From Culex pipiens pallens (lineage: Eukaryota; Arthropoda; Insecta; Diptera; Culicidae), in contig NC_068937.1 in NCBI RefSeq assembly GCF_016801865.2, forward strand, positions 118,455,225-118,519,224: a DNA stretch of 64,000 bases. The letters are read 5' to 3'. Below are positions 23,082 to 34,270 of the stretch, piece by piece. The notes beneath the pieces were generated by a model. That model was given only the letters and a program-made list of their open reading frames with translations. It made no database searches and was not told the origin of the DNA. Made by a program: the position numbers and the translations under genes. Each line of letters opens with the position of its first letter. Positions within the stretch are counted from its first letter, which is position 1.

Positions 23082-23720
23082 GTTTTGTCCCCGGACGTGT
23101 ATCCTGGCTGTCCCACCAAGCTGGACCTTCCACAACTCGGGCGACCTTTGACCGCGGTGGCGTCTTCTTCCTCCTCTTTGGCTAGACACAGCGCAACTTT
23201 GCACGACTTTTCACGTTGTTTTCTTCGCGTGATTGTTTCTCTAAATCACATTCAGATGGCGCTGTCCGTTGTGTTTTCGGCTCTTTGGTGACCCGCAATT
23301 CCATTTCACTTCATTTTTTATTCCTTTCTTAATTTCCTCTAGCAAATACACTTCACTGAACAACACTTTTTTTTTGCTCCTTCTTTTGCATCTCATTTAC
23401 ATCGCGTTAGTTGACTTTATTCATCCTGGTTTGGTGATTCCCATCTTTCTCCTAAAGCTCGTCGAGGTTATGTCGAGCAGCTTCCCTAACCTCACTTTTC
23501 CTATTCTTGTTTGTCAATTGTTGCGCGGCGCTGGAATTCGGTTTCACCGCTCGGCATCATTTGCATTTTCCGCGCGCGCGCTGCTCAGCCAAACTTTGGC
23601 CGGAAAAACGTTGTACTGCTGAGCGGGGGAAGTTCACTTTCATACGGCGACGCACGACTTTTGGAGGTTAGGTTCCTCGTGACGTCCGTGTTTGGCGCGG
23701 CGCGGTCTACAGTTGTCTAG
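23082..23720 (-). promoter_or_regulatory. Probable 5' UTR and promoter region of the signal-peptide gene
   Basis: This block lies directly upstream of the minus-strand signal-peptide exon and is the most GC-rich single-copy stretch nearby. It includes a CG-repeat tract at 23,571-23,582 and GGACGTC (DPE-like) near 23,682. No TATA box is obvious. The assignment rests on position and composition only; a start site cannot be chosen from sequence alone. Confidence 0.35.
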
Positions 23721-24038
23721 AAAGAGGTGAATAAAACAAGAGACAAATATTAAATGTTATTTCCTGCTGGTTGATTCGAAGTTGATGATAACGATAGTGA
23801 AATACCGAAAATCGTAAAAAGGTTATGAATCCCGCTCATTGGAAGAAAAACAAATTGGGGATATGTCCCACTGGGATCGTAAAGTGATACGATCGGAACA
23901 TTTTTGCGGAGCGAAATAAATTAAAGGTAATGATCGAGCAATTTAATTTTCGCAGCTGCCAATAAATTATTTTGCATAAGAAGTTTTTCACTTTCATAAA
24001 TTAAAATAAAAAAAAAACAGCATATGACCGATTCTTTC
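23721..24038. other. AT-rich spacer
   Basis: No gene or repeat is recognised in this AT-rich stretch. Confidence 0.4.
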
Positions 24039-24467
24039 GTGACGGGACAACGTTTGTACGCATATGTTTTCAGTTTTTTTCTGTTAACTTTAACATCCGT
24101 GGGAAAAAGTACCAATATTCATACAAATTTGGAAAGTACATTAAATTTTGAATAAGATTTACTCTAGCAAATATTTAAAAACACAAAGTTTGAGTCAAGT
24201 GAGATACAAATGTAGCGTGACGGGACAACATCGTACAATTGGATCATTTTGATTTTTATACACAAAAGTGAAGAACTCTGCTCTCCTAGTAAGTGTTTGA
24301 AAAAACCTTTTTCTACAGTTGTTTCTAAATTGAAAAACGAAGATTTTGCTTCGTGGACCACCCAATTTCGTAAAATTTTGTTGATTTGACAGGTAGGTAC
24401 TTCTTGTCGTGACGGGACAACGCAGATATTTTGCAAAAGAGGGTTTTGCTCGCGTTGTCCCGTCACG
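24039..24467. repeat. CGTGACGGGACAACG motif cluster, left
   Basis: The 15-bp motif CGTGACGGGACAACG occurs at 24,039, at 24,216 (with last base A) and at 24,408, and in inverse orientation at 24,453-24,467. The last two form a dyad separated by 30 bp. The same motif occurs at 46,181 and 46,347, just outside the right end of the composite satellite element. The sequence between motifs is AT-rich. Function is unknown. Confidence 0.7.
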
Positions 24468-24489
24468 AAATGAAGCAATTGTGAAAATC

Positions 24490-25560
24490 TCTACTGACTA
24501 GTAAACTTTAACTCCTAGAATACTCCAAAGTATTCAGGTAATGTGCAATCCAAGATGGCGGCCAATATGGCGTTGCTAGAATATTCGATATTTTATAAAG
24601 AAATGTTACTGGCAATGAGCAGGTCAAATTCAACAAAGGGTTGCTGAACTCGAATATGAGTCCTAGAATATTCCAAAATACTCAGGGAATGTGAAATCCA
24701 AGATGGCGGCCAATATGGCGAAGCTCGAAAATTTGATTTTTTTTTTCAGATGTGTAACATGCAATCAACAGTTCAAATTCAACTAATTTGGGGTCACTGA
24801 ACTTGAATATGTGCCATAGAAAGCTCCAAAGTACTCAGGGAATGTGCAATCCAAGATGGCGTCCAATATGGCGAAGCAAAAAAAAATATTTTTTCAGATA
24901 TGTAACGAGCAATCACGGATCAAATTTAACTAATTTGGAATCGCTGAACTTTAATATGAGCCATATAATACTACAAAGTATTAAGGTAATGTGCAATCCA
25001 ACATGGCGGCCAATATGGCGAAGCTAGAAAATTTGTTTTTTTTTCAGGGTTGTAACAGGCAATGAACTAGTCAAATTTAACTAATTTGGAGTCGCTGAAC
25101 TCGAATATAAGCCATATAATACTCCAAAGTACTCAGGGAATGTGCTATCCAAGATGGCAGCCAATATGGCGAAGCTAGAAAATTGAATTGCATTCCCTGA
25201 GTATTTATTTATTTATTTGTCACCGTATTTGGCATTATGCCGCACAGACTGTTCCAAGGATTTTAGAATATTCAAAGGATTATATTCGAGTTCAGCATCC
25301 CCAAATTAATTAAATTTGACCTGTTGACTGCCTGTTACTTTTCTGTATAAAAAATTCCAATATTCTAGGTTCGCCATCTTGGATTGTACATTCCCTGAGT
25401 ACTTTGGAGTATTATATGGCTCATATTCGAGTTCAGCGACCCCAAATTAGTTAAATTTGACTAGTTGATTGAACTTAAAAATCCTTTTATGGTGGTTTTT
25501 CCATTCAGTCGACATATTAGACGCCATCTTGAATATCTCGCCTCCCTTTGAGACTCAGGA
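24490..25560. repeat. 150-bp tandem repeat with CAAGATGGCGGC core, then inverted
   Basis: The core CAAGATGGCG or a close variant occurs at about 24,551, 24,699, 24,852, 24,999 and 25,150, which gives spacings of 147-153 bp. Units also share TACTCAGGGAATGTGCAATC and GAACTCGAATATGAG. After a small TATTTATTTATT insertion at about 25,203 the repeat continues in inverted orientation (CGCCATCTTGGATTGTACAT near 25,370). The core equals the YY1/Pho binding consensus (AAGATGGCGGC). No coding frame is supported. Confidence 0.8.
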
Positions 25561-25747
25561 AAATCAACAGGCAAATTTGGATTCAGGAGGGTCGATTTAG
25601 TCTAGATCGATCAAAAACTGGCCTGTTACACGTTTTGCTTCTAGACACGAAAAATGAGCAGCTTTTTTTGAATTCGTGTCTTGACCAAAAAAGGTGCAGG
25701 TGGTTATGTTACACATGACCAGTATGACAAAGAACTTAGCAGAAAAG

Positions 25748-25941
25748 CTTTTAAAATTAAGTAATTTTGTTGAATTATGCGAAATGATTGATGATTGCGA
25801 AATGCGAAATGATTGAAATGATTTCCCAGGGTTGACCAAGCGGGCTTATATTGGCTTAGAATGGAGACGGATGTCCCGCCCCTTTGCGCCGGTTATCCCA
25901 TTCCTACGTCATTCGCTTTTTGATGCACTGGTGGGAATGGG
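25748..25941. other. Left shoulder of the satellite array
   Basis: The stretch contains short GCGAAATGATTG repeats (25,779-25,820) and TTATATTGGCTTAGAATGG. The second motif and its lead-in resemble 45,985-46,030 on the right side (GGGGTTTATATTGGCTCGAA), so both shoulders descend from the same parent sequence. Confidence 0.5.
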
Positions 25942-26352
25942 AAGTCGTAAAGGCAGCATTTTTGCCAACGATTTTCATTCCATCGTCATCGTTCGAACCG
26001 ACAACATCGTAGCAGCAGCAGCAGCAGCGGAAAAAAATCAACGACTGGAGGAAATCAAGAGCGAAAATCAACTTCTGCTGCAATTTAACAAAATGGCGCT
26101 TTTCAGCGCCAACGAAAAATTCACGAAAGAGTTATTGTTTCAAATGATTCATGCACTGCTTTTGGTGCAGTTTTAAAGCTTTTGACGCTTGGCGTTTAAA
26201 TTAATTTAAATATTTCCTCCAAAATTTTCATTTTAAAATAATTTAACGAATATTAGCAATTTTCGCTTGCAAGTGTCCACGGTCAATCGATCGCAGTTGG
26301 CCTTGAACAAGCAAGCGCGTGCTTTGACCCACGCAAAAAATCTTTCCGCTCT

Positions 26353-26363
26353 CTGATTGGCTG
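26353..26363 (-). promoter_or_regulatory. CCAAT box (NF-Y type), representative unit
   Basis: CAGCCAATCAG on the minus strand fits the NF-Y consensus. It recurs at the same place in every full unit, just before the TTGCCGTGGAG anchor. NF-Y sites work in either orientation and are common in cell-cycle and histone promoters. Whether it is used here is unknown. Confidence 0.5.
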
Positions 26364-26370
26364 TTTTGTT

Positions 26371-26625
26371 TTGCCGTGGAGTCGTGAAGGCAGCATTTTT
26401 GCCAACGATTTTCATTCCATCGTCATCGTTCGAACCGACAACATCGTAGCAGCAGCAGCAGCAGCGGAAAAAAATCAACGACTGGAGGAAATCAAGAGCG
26501 AGCTCCGAGAAGAAGAGCGTGTGCGTGAAATTGCTGCCAAAACGACGTCGAAGGAGAAAAACAAGGCCGACTTGGATGGACGCACGAGAAGATGGCCACA
26601 AAAATCAACTTCTGCTGCAATTTAA
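26371..26625 (+). pseudogene. Coding-like relic in satellite unit (representative)
   Basis: In units with an A7 tract (for example this one, and those anchored at 30161, 36067 and 41987) one frame runs through a poly-alanine stretch made by the CAG repeat. It continues into EKNQRLEEIKSELREE, a charged coil-like segment, then KTTSKEKNKADLDGR and a TAA seven bases before the stem-loop. The frame has no ATG at a sensible place. Other units have 6, 8 or 9 A residues and so read a different frame with an Arg-rich stretch (KLLPKRRRRRKTR). Because the frame is not held between copies, I treat it as a relic, not a gene. No family is recognised and it is not a histone. Confidence 0.4.
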
Positions 26626-26631
26626 CAAAAT

Positions 26632-26668
26632 GGCGCTTTTCAGCGCCAACGAAAAATTCACGAAAGAG
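26632..26668 (+). promoter_or_regulatory. Histone-type 3' processing signal (representative unit)
   Basis: GGCGCTTTTCAGCGCC forms a 6-bp stem with a TTTC loop, preceded by an A-rich AACAAAAT and followed by AACG. GAAAGAG follows at 26,662, 14 nt after the stem. Replication-dependent histone pre-mRNAs end with a 6-bp stem and a 4-nt U-rich loop bound by SLBP, and with a purine-rich element that pairs with CUCUUU of U7 snRNA. The geometry here matches. Against it, the fourth stem base is G where the usual consensus has a pyrimidine. Units anchored at 29617, 30161 and 30699 also carry mismatches in the stem. Confidence 0.45.
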
Positions 26669-29600
26669 TTATTGTTTCAAATGATTCATGCACTGCTTTT
26701 GGTGCAGTTTTAAAGCTTTTGACGCTTGGCGTTTAAATTAATTTAAATATTTCCTCCAAAATTTTCATTTTAAATTTTTTTTACGAATATTAGCAATTTT
26801 CGCTTGCATGTGTCCACGGTCAATCGACCGCAGTTGGCCTTGAACAAGCAAGCGCGTGCTTTGACCCACGCAAAAAATCTTTCCGCTCTCTGATTGGCTG
26901 TTTTGTTTTGCCGTGGAGTCGTGAAGGCAGCATTTTTGCCAACGATTTTCATTCCATCGTCATCGTTCGAACCGACAACATCGTAGCAGCAGCAGCAGCA
27001 GCGGAAAAAAAATCAACGACTGGAGGAAATCAAGAGCGAGCTCCGAGAAGAAGAGCGCGTGCGTGAAATTGCTGCCAAAACGACGTCGAAGGAGAAAAAC
27101 AAGGCCGACTTGGATGGACGCTCGAGAAGATGGCCACAAAAATCTACTTCTGCTGCAATTTAACAAAATGGCGCTTTTCAGCGCCAACGAAAAATTCACG
27201 AAAGAGTTATTGTTTCAAATGATTCATGCACTGCTTTTGGTGCAGTTTTAAAGCTTTTGACGCTTGGCGTTTAAATTAATTTAAATATTTCCTCCAAAAT
27301 TTTCATTTTAAAATAATTTAACGAATATTAACAATTTTCGCTTGCAAGTGTCCACGGTCAATCGATCGCAGTTGGCCTTGGCCACGCAAAAAATCTTTCC
27401 GCTCTCTGATTGGCTGTTTTGTTTTGCCGTGGAGTCGTGAAGGCAGCATTTTTGCCAACGATTTTCATTCCATCGTCATCGTTCGAACCGACAACATCGT
27501 AGCAGCAGCAGCAGCAGCGGAAAAAAAAATCAACGACTGGAGGAAATCAAGAGCGAGCTCCGAGAAGAAGAAACACGCCAGCGTGTGCGTGAAATTGCTG
27601 CCAAAACGACGTCGAAGGAGAAAAACAAGGCCGACTTGGATGGACGCTCGAGAAGATGGCCACAAAAATCAACTTCTGCTGCAATTTAACAAAATGGCGC
27701 TTTTCAGCGCCAACCAAAAATTCACGAAAGAGTTATTGTTTCGAATGATTCATGCACTACTTTTGGTGCAGTTTTAAAGCTTTTGACGCTTGGCGTTTAA
27801 ATTAATTTAAATATTTCCTCCAAAATTTTCATTTTAAAATAATTTAACGAATATTAACAATTTTCGCTTGCAAGTGTCCACGGTCAATCGATCGCAGTTG
27901 GCCTTGATTAAGCAAGCGCGTGCTTCGACCTACGCAAAAAATTTTTCCACTCTCTGATTGGCTGTTTTGTTTTGCCGTGGAGTCGTGAAGGCAGCATTTT
28001 TGCCAACGATTTTCATTCCATCGTCATCGTTCGAACCGACAACATCGTAGCAGCAGCAGCAGCAGCGGAAAAAAAAATCAACGACTGGAGGAAATCAAGA
28101 GCGAGCTCCGAGAAGAAGAAACACGCCAGCGTGTGCGTGAAATTGCTGCCAAAACGACGTCGAAGGAGAAAAACAAGGCCTACTTGGATGGACGCTCGAG
28201 AAGATGGTCACAAAAATCAACTTCTGCTGCAATTTAACAAAATGGCGCTTTTCAGCGCCAACGAAAAAATCACGAAAGAGTTATTGTTTCGAATGATTCA
28301 TGCACTGCTTTTGGTGCAGTTTTAAAGCTTTTGACGCTTGGCGTTTAAATTAATTTAAATATTTCCTCCAAAATTTTCATTTAAAAAAAAATTAACGAAT
28401 ATTAGCAATTTTCGCTTGCAAGTGTCCACGGTCAATCGATCGCAGTTGGCCTTGAACAAGCAAGCGCGTGCTTCGACCTACGCAAAAAATTCTTTCCACT
28501 CTCTGATTGGCTGTTTTGTTTTGCCGTGGAGTCGTGAAGGCAGCATTTTTGCCAACGATTTTCATTCCATCGTCATCGTTCGAACCGACAACATCGTAGC
28601 AGCAGCAGCAGCAGCGGAAAAAAAATCAACGACTGGAGGAAATCAAGAGCGAGCTCCGAGAAGAAGAAACACGCCAGCGTGTGCGTGAAATTGCTGCCAA
28701 AACGACGTCGAAGGAGAAAAACAAGGCCGACTTGGATGGACGCTCGAGAAGATGGCCACAAAAATCAACTTCTGCTGCAATTTAACAAAATGGCGCTTTT
28801 CAGCGCCAACGAAAAATTCACGAAAGAGTTATTGTTTCGAATGATTCATGCACTGCTTTTGGTGCAGTTTTAAAGCTTTTGACGCTTGGCGTTTAAATTA
28901 ATTTAAATATTTCCTCCAATATCTTCATTTTAAAAAAAATTTAACGAATATTAACAATTTTCGCTTGCAAGTGTCCACGGTCAATCGATCGCAGTTGGCC
29001 TTGAACAAGCAAGCGCGTGCTTTGACCCACGCAAAAAATCTTTCCGCTCTCTGATTGGCTGTTTTGTTTTGCCGTGGAGTCGTGAAGGCAGCATTTTTGC
29101 CAACGATTTTCATTCCATCGTCATCGTTCGAACCGACAACATCGTAGCAGCAGCAGCAGCAGCGGAAAAAAAATCAACGACTGGAGGAAATCAAGAGCGA
29201 GCTCCGAGAAGAAGAAACACGCCAGCGTGTGCGTGAAATTGCTGCCAAAACGACGTCGAAGGAGAAAAACAAGGCCGACTTGGATGGACGCTCGAGAAGA
29301 TGGTCACAAAAATCAACTTCTGCTGCAATTTAACAAAATGGCGCTTTTCAGCGCCAACGAAAAAATCACGAAAGAGTTATTGTTTCGAATGATTCATGCA
29401 CTACTTTTGGTGCAGTTTTAAAGCTTTTGACGCTTGGCGTTTAAATTAATTTAAATATTTCCTCCAAAATTTTCATTTTAAAAAAATTTAACGAATATTA
29501 GCAATTTTCGCTTGCAAGTGTCCACGGTCAATCGATCGCAGTTGGCCTTGAACAAGCAAGCGCGTGCTTCGACCTACGCAAAAAATTCTTTCCACTCTCT

Positions 29601-29693
29601 GATTGGCTGTTTTGTTTTGCCGTGGAGTCGTGAAGGCAGCATTTTTGCCAACGATTTTCATTCCATCGTCATCGTTCGAACCGACAACATCGT

Positions 29694-29728
<35 letters not shown>

Positions 29729-32700
29729 TCAACGACTGGAGGAAATCAAGAGCGAGCTCCGAGAAGAAGAGCGTGTGCGTGAAATTGCTGCCAAAACGAC
29801 GTCGAAGGAGAAAAACAAGGCCTACTTGGATGGACGCTCGAGAAGATGGTCACAAAAATCAACTTCTGCTGCAATTTAACAAAATGGCGCTTTTCAGCGA
29901 CAACGAAAAAATCACGAAAGAGTTATTGTTTCGAATGATTCATGCACTGCTTTTGGTGCAGTTTTAAAGCTTTTGACGCTTGGCGTTTAAATTAATTTAA
30001 ATATTTCCTCCAAAATTTTCATTTAAAAAAAATTAACGAATATTAGCAATTTTCGCTTGCAAGTGTCCACGGTCAATCGATCGCAGTTGGCCTTGAACAA
30101 GCAAGCGCGTGCTTTGACCCACGCAAAAAATCTTTCCGCTCTCTGATTGGCTGTTTTGTTTTGCCGTGGAGTCGTGAAGGCAGCATTTTTGCCAACGATT
30201 TTCATTCCATCGCCATCGTTCGAACCGACAACATCGTAGCAGCAGCAGCAGCAGCGGAAAAAAATCAACGACTGGAGGAAATCAAGAGCGAGCTCCGAGA
30301 AGAAGAGCGTGTGCGTGAAATTGCTGCCAAAACGACGTCGAAGGAGAAAAACAAGGCCGACTTGGATGGACGCTCGAGAAGATGGCCACAAAAATCAACT
30401 TCTGCTGCAATTTAACAAAATGGCGCTTTTCAGCACCAATGAAAAATTCACAAAAGAGTTATTGTTTCAAATGATTCATGCACTGCTTTTGGTGCAGTTT
30501 TAAAGCTTTTGACGCTTGGCGTTTAAATTAATTTAAATATTTCCTCCAAAATTTTCATTTTAAAATAATTTAACGAATATTAGCAATTTTCGCTTGCAAG
30601 TGTCCACGGTCAATCGATCGCAGTTGGCCTTGAACAAGCAAGCGCGTGCTTCGACCTACGCAAAAAATTCTTTCCACTCTCTGATTGGCTGTTTTGTTTT
30701 GCCGTGGAGTCGTGAAGGCAGCATTTTTGCCAACGATTTTCATTCCATCGTCATCGTTCGAACCGACAACATCGTAGCAGCAGCAGCAGCAGCGGAAAAA
30801 AAATCAACGACTGGAGGAAATCAAGAGCGAGCTCCGAGAAGAAGAAACACGCCAGCGTGTGCGTGAAATTGCTGCCAAAACGACGTCGAAGGAGAAAAAC
30901 AAGGCCGACTTGGATGGACGCTCGAGAAGATGGCCACAAAAATCAACTTCTGCTGCAATTTAACAAAATGGCGCTTTTCAGCACCAATGAAAAATTCACA
31001 AAAGAGTTATTGTTTCAAATGATTCATGCACTACTTTTGGTGCAGTTTTAAAGCTTTTGACGCTTGGCGTTTAAATTAATTTAAATATTTCCTCCAAAAT
31101 TTTCATTTTAAAATAATTTAACGAATATTAACAATTTTCGCTTGCAAGTGTCCACGGTCAATCGATCGCAGTTGGCCTTGAACAAGCAAGCGCGTGCTTT
31201 GACCCACGCAAAAAATCTTTCCACTCTCTGATTGGCTGTTTTGTTTTGCCGTGGAGTCGTGAAGGCAGCATTTTTGCCAACGATTTTCATTCCATCGTCA
31301 TCGTTCGAACCGACAACATCGTAGCAGCAGCAGCAGCAGCAGCGGAAAAAATCAACGACTGGAGGAAATCAAGAGCGAGCTCCGAGAAGAAGAGCGTGTG
31401 CGTGAAATTGCTGCCAAAACGACGTCGAAGGAGAAAAACAAGGCCGACTTGGATGGACGCTCGAGAAGATGGCCACAAAAATCAACTTCTGCTGCAATTT
31501 AACAAAATGGCGCTTTTCAGCGCCAACGAAAAATTCACGAAAGAGTTATTGTTTCAAATGATTCATGCACTGCTTTTGGTGCAGTTTTAAAGCTTTTGAC
31601 GCTTGGTGTTTAAATTAATTAAAATATTTCCTCCAATATTTTCATTTTAAAAAAATTTAACGAATATTAGCAATTTTCGCTTGCAAGTGTCCACGGTCAA
31701 TCGATCGCAGTTGGCCTTGATTAAGCAAGCGCGTGCTTCGACCTACGCAAAAAATTTTTCCACTCTCTGATTGGCTGTTTTGTTTTGCCGTGGAGTCGTG
31801 AAGGCAGCATTTTTGCCAACGATTTTCATTCCATCGTCATCGTTCGAACCGACAACATCGTAGCAGCAGCAGCAGCAGCGGAAAAAAAAATCAACGACTG
31901 GAGGAAATCAAGAGCGAGCTCCGAGAAGAAGAAACACGCCAGCGTGTGCGTGAAATTGCTGCCAAAACGACGTCGAAGGAGAAAAACAAGGCCGACTTGG
32001 ATGGACGCTCGAGAAGATGGCCACAAAAATCAACTTCTGCTGCAATTTAACAAAATGGCGCTTTTCAGCGCCAACGAAAAATTCACGAAAGAGTTATTGT
32101 TTCGAATGATTCATGCACTGCTTTTGGTGCAGTTTTAAAGCTTTTGACGCTTGGCGTTTAAATTAATTTAAATATTTCCTCCAATATCTTCATTTTAAAA
32201 AAATTTAACGAATATTAACAATTTTCGCTTGCAAGTGTCCACGGTCAATCGATCGCAGTTGGCCTTGATTAAGCAAGCGCGTGCTTCGACCTACGCAAAA
32301 AAATTTTCCACTCTCTGATTGGCTGTTTTGTTTTGCCGTGGAGTCGTGAAGGCAGCATTTTTGCCAACGATTTTCATTCCATCGTCATCGTTCGAACCGA
32401 CAACATCGTAGCAGCAGCAGCAGCAGCAGCGGAAAAAATCAACGACTGGAGGAAATCAAGAGCGAGCTCCGAGAAGAAGAGCGTGTGCGTGAAATTGCTG
32501 CCAAAACGACGTCGAAGGAGAAAAACAAGGCCGACTTGGATGGACGCTCGAGAAGATGGCCACAAAAATCAACTTCTGCTGCAATTTAACAAAATGGCGC
32601 TTTTCAGCGCCAACGAAAAATTCACGAAAGAGTTATTGTTTCGAATGATTCATGCACTGCTTTTGGTGCAGTTTTAAAGCTTTTGACGCTTGGTGTTTAA

Positions 32701-33009
32701 ATTAATTAAAATATTTCCTCCAATATTTTCATTTTAAAAAAATTTAACGAATATTAGCAATTTTCGCTTGCAAGTGTCCACGGTCAATCGATCGCAGTTG
32801 GCCTTGATTAAGCAAGCGCGTGCTTCGACCTACGCAAAAAAGGTGCAGGTGGTTATGTTCTACATGACCAATATGACAAAGAACTTTGTACAAAACTCAA
32901 AAAATCATGCTATTTTTATTTATATTTTTTAATTCTTTGCCAATTTATTTAATCCTGAGTAATTAATTCTAATTAAATATTTGCATTCAATGGCACCTCT
33001 GTGGATATA

Positions 33010-33947
33010 AATTGCCCATACTACCCCAAGTCGAATGGCTCGATAAACGTCCCCCCGGTAGAACCTTCTCCAAGGCCATGGCTACTCCGGGTGTGGCCAA
33101 TCCTGTTAAAATGGACATTTTCGTTACCAGTATCAAAAACCATGAATTTTGATACCCATATTGCCCCAAGTCGAATGGTCCGATAAATGTCCCCCCGGTA
33201 GAACCTTCCCTCAGGGCCATGGCCACTCCGGGTGTGGCCAATCCTGTCAAAATGGCCATTTTCACTACCAGTATCAAAAACCATGAATTTTGATACCCAT
33301 ATTGCCCCAAGTCGAATGGTTCGATAAATGTCCCCCCGGTAGAACCTTCCCTCAGGGCCATGGCCACTCCGGGTGTGGCCAATCCTGTCAAAATGGCCAT
33401 TTTCACTACCAGTATCAAAAACCATGAATTTTGATACCCATATTGCCCCAAGTCGAATGGTTCGATAAATGTCCCCCGGTAGAACCTTCCCTCAGGGCCA
33501 TGGCCACTCCGGGTGTGGCCAATCCTGTCAAAATGGCCATTTTCACTACCAGTATCAAAAACCATGAATTTTGATACCCATATTGCCCCAAGTCGAATGG
33601 TTCGATAAATGTCCCCCCGGTAGAACCTTCCCTCAGGGCCATGGCCACTCCGGGTGTGGCCAATCCTGTCAAAATGGCCATTTTCACTACCAGTATCAAA
33701 AACCATGAATTTTGATACCCATATTGCCCCAAGTCGAATGGTTCGATAAATGTCCCCCCGGTAGAACCTTCCCTCAGGGCCATGGCCACTCCGGGTGTGG
33801 CCAATCCTTTCAAAATGGCCATTTTCACTACCAATATCAAAAACCATGAATTTTGATACCCATATTGCCCCAAGTCGAATGGTTCGATAAATGTCCCCCC
33901 GGTAGAACCTTCCCTCAGGGCCATGGCCACTCCGGGTGTGGCCAATA
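33010..33947. repeat. 141-bp minisatellite, copy 1
   Basis: The anchor GATACCCATATTGCCCCAAG recurs at 33151, 33292, 33433, 33573, 33714 and 33855, which gives 140-141 bp spacing. Because 141 is 47 codons, long minus-strand frames (up to 286 codons) stay open across the array. These are artefacts of the period, not genes. Related, more diverged units occur at 45,361-45,840. Confidence 0.9.
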
Positions 33948-34180
33948 TCCTACCAGTTTGGTCCCAACCCCGTTTCCTTAAATCATTCTGGTTTTCGAGT
34001 GACCGATCTAACAATCTTCGTTAGAACAGAATTCCTCCCAAGTTGGTGCACAACCTGTGTCTTTCAATGTGTGCATGTGTGTGTGAGCAATAAAATTACC
34101 TCCGTCGATCCGTCTCTGACGGATTTTCGAATAAAACTAAAATTGTTCAGAGGCTATCTGTTAGCTTATATAGTTAGCAT

Positions 34181-34270
34181 GAAATGTGGCAACATGGTGC
34201 AAATTTTGCCTCGTCTCCTGCTTTCTTGGAACTGTCACGCGAGAATGCTGCACCATTGTTGCCACATTTC
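34181..34270 (+). repeat. Hairpin in insert, copy 1
   Basis: GAAATGTGGCAACATGGTGC at 34,181 pairs with the inverse sequence ending at 34,270 (GCACCATTGTTGCCACATTT plus C), with a single bulged base and a loop of about 47 nt. The stem size resembles a microRNA-like hairpin, but the loop is long. An identical hairpin lies at 40,101-40,190. Confidence 0.6.

Noticed and set aside
32987..34014. Long minus-strand frames (up to 286 codons) in the 141-bp minisatellite
   Set aside because: The period is exactly 47 codons, so any frame open in one unit stays open in all. The peptide is a perfect 47-residue repeat with no domain, and the frames recur unchanged at 38,907-39,934 by block duplication.
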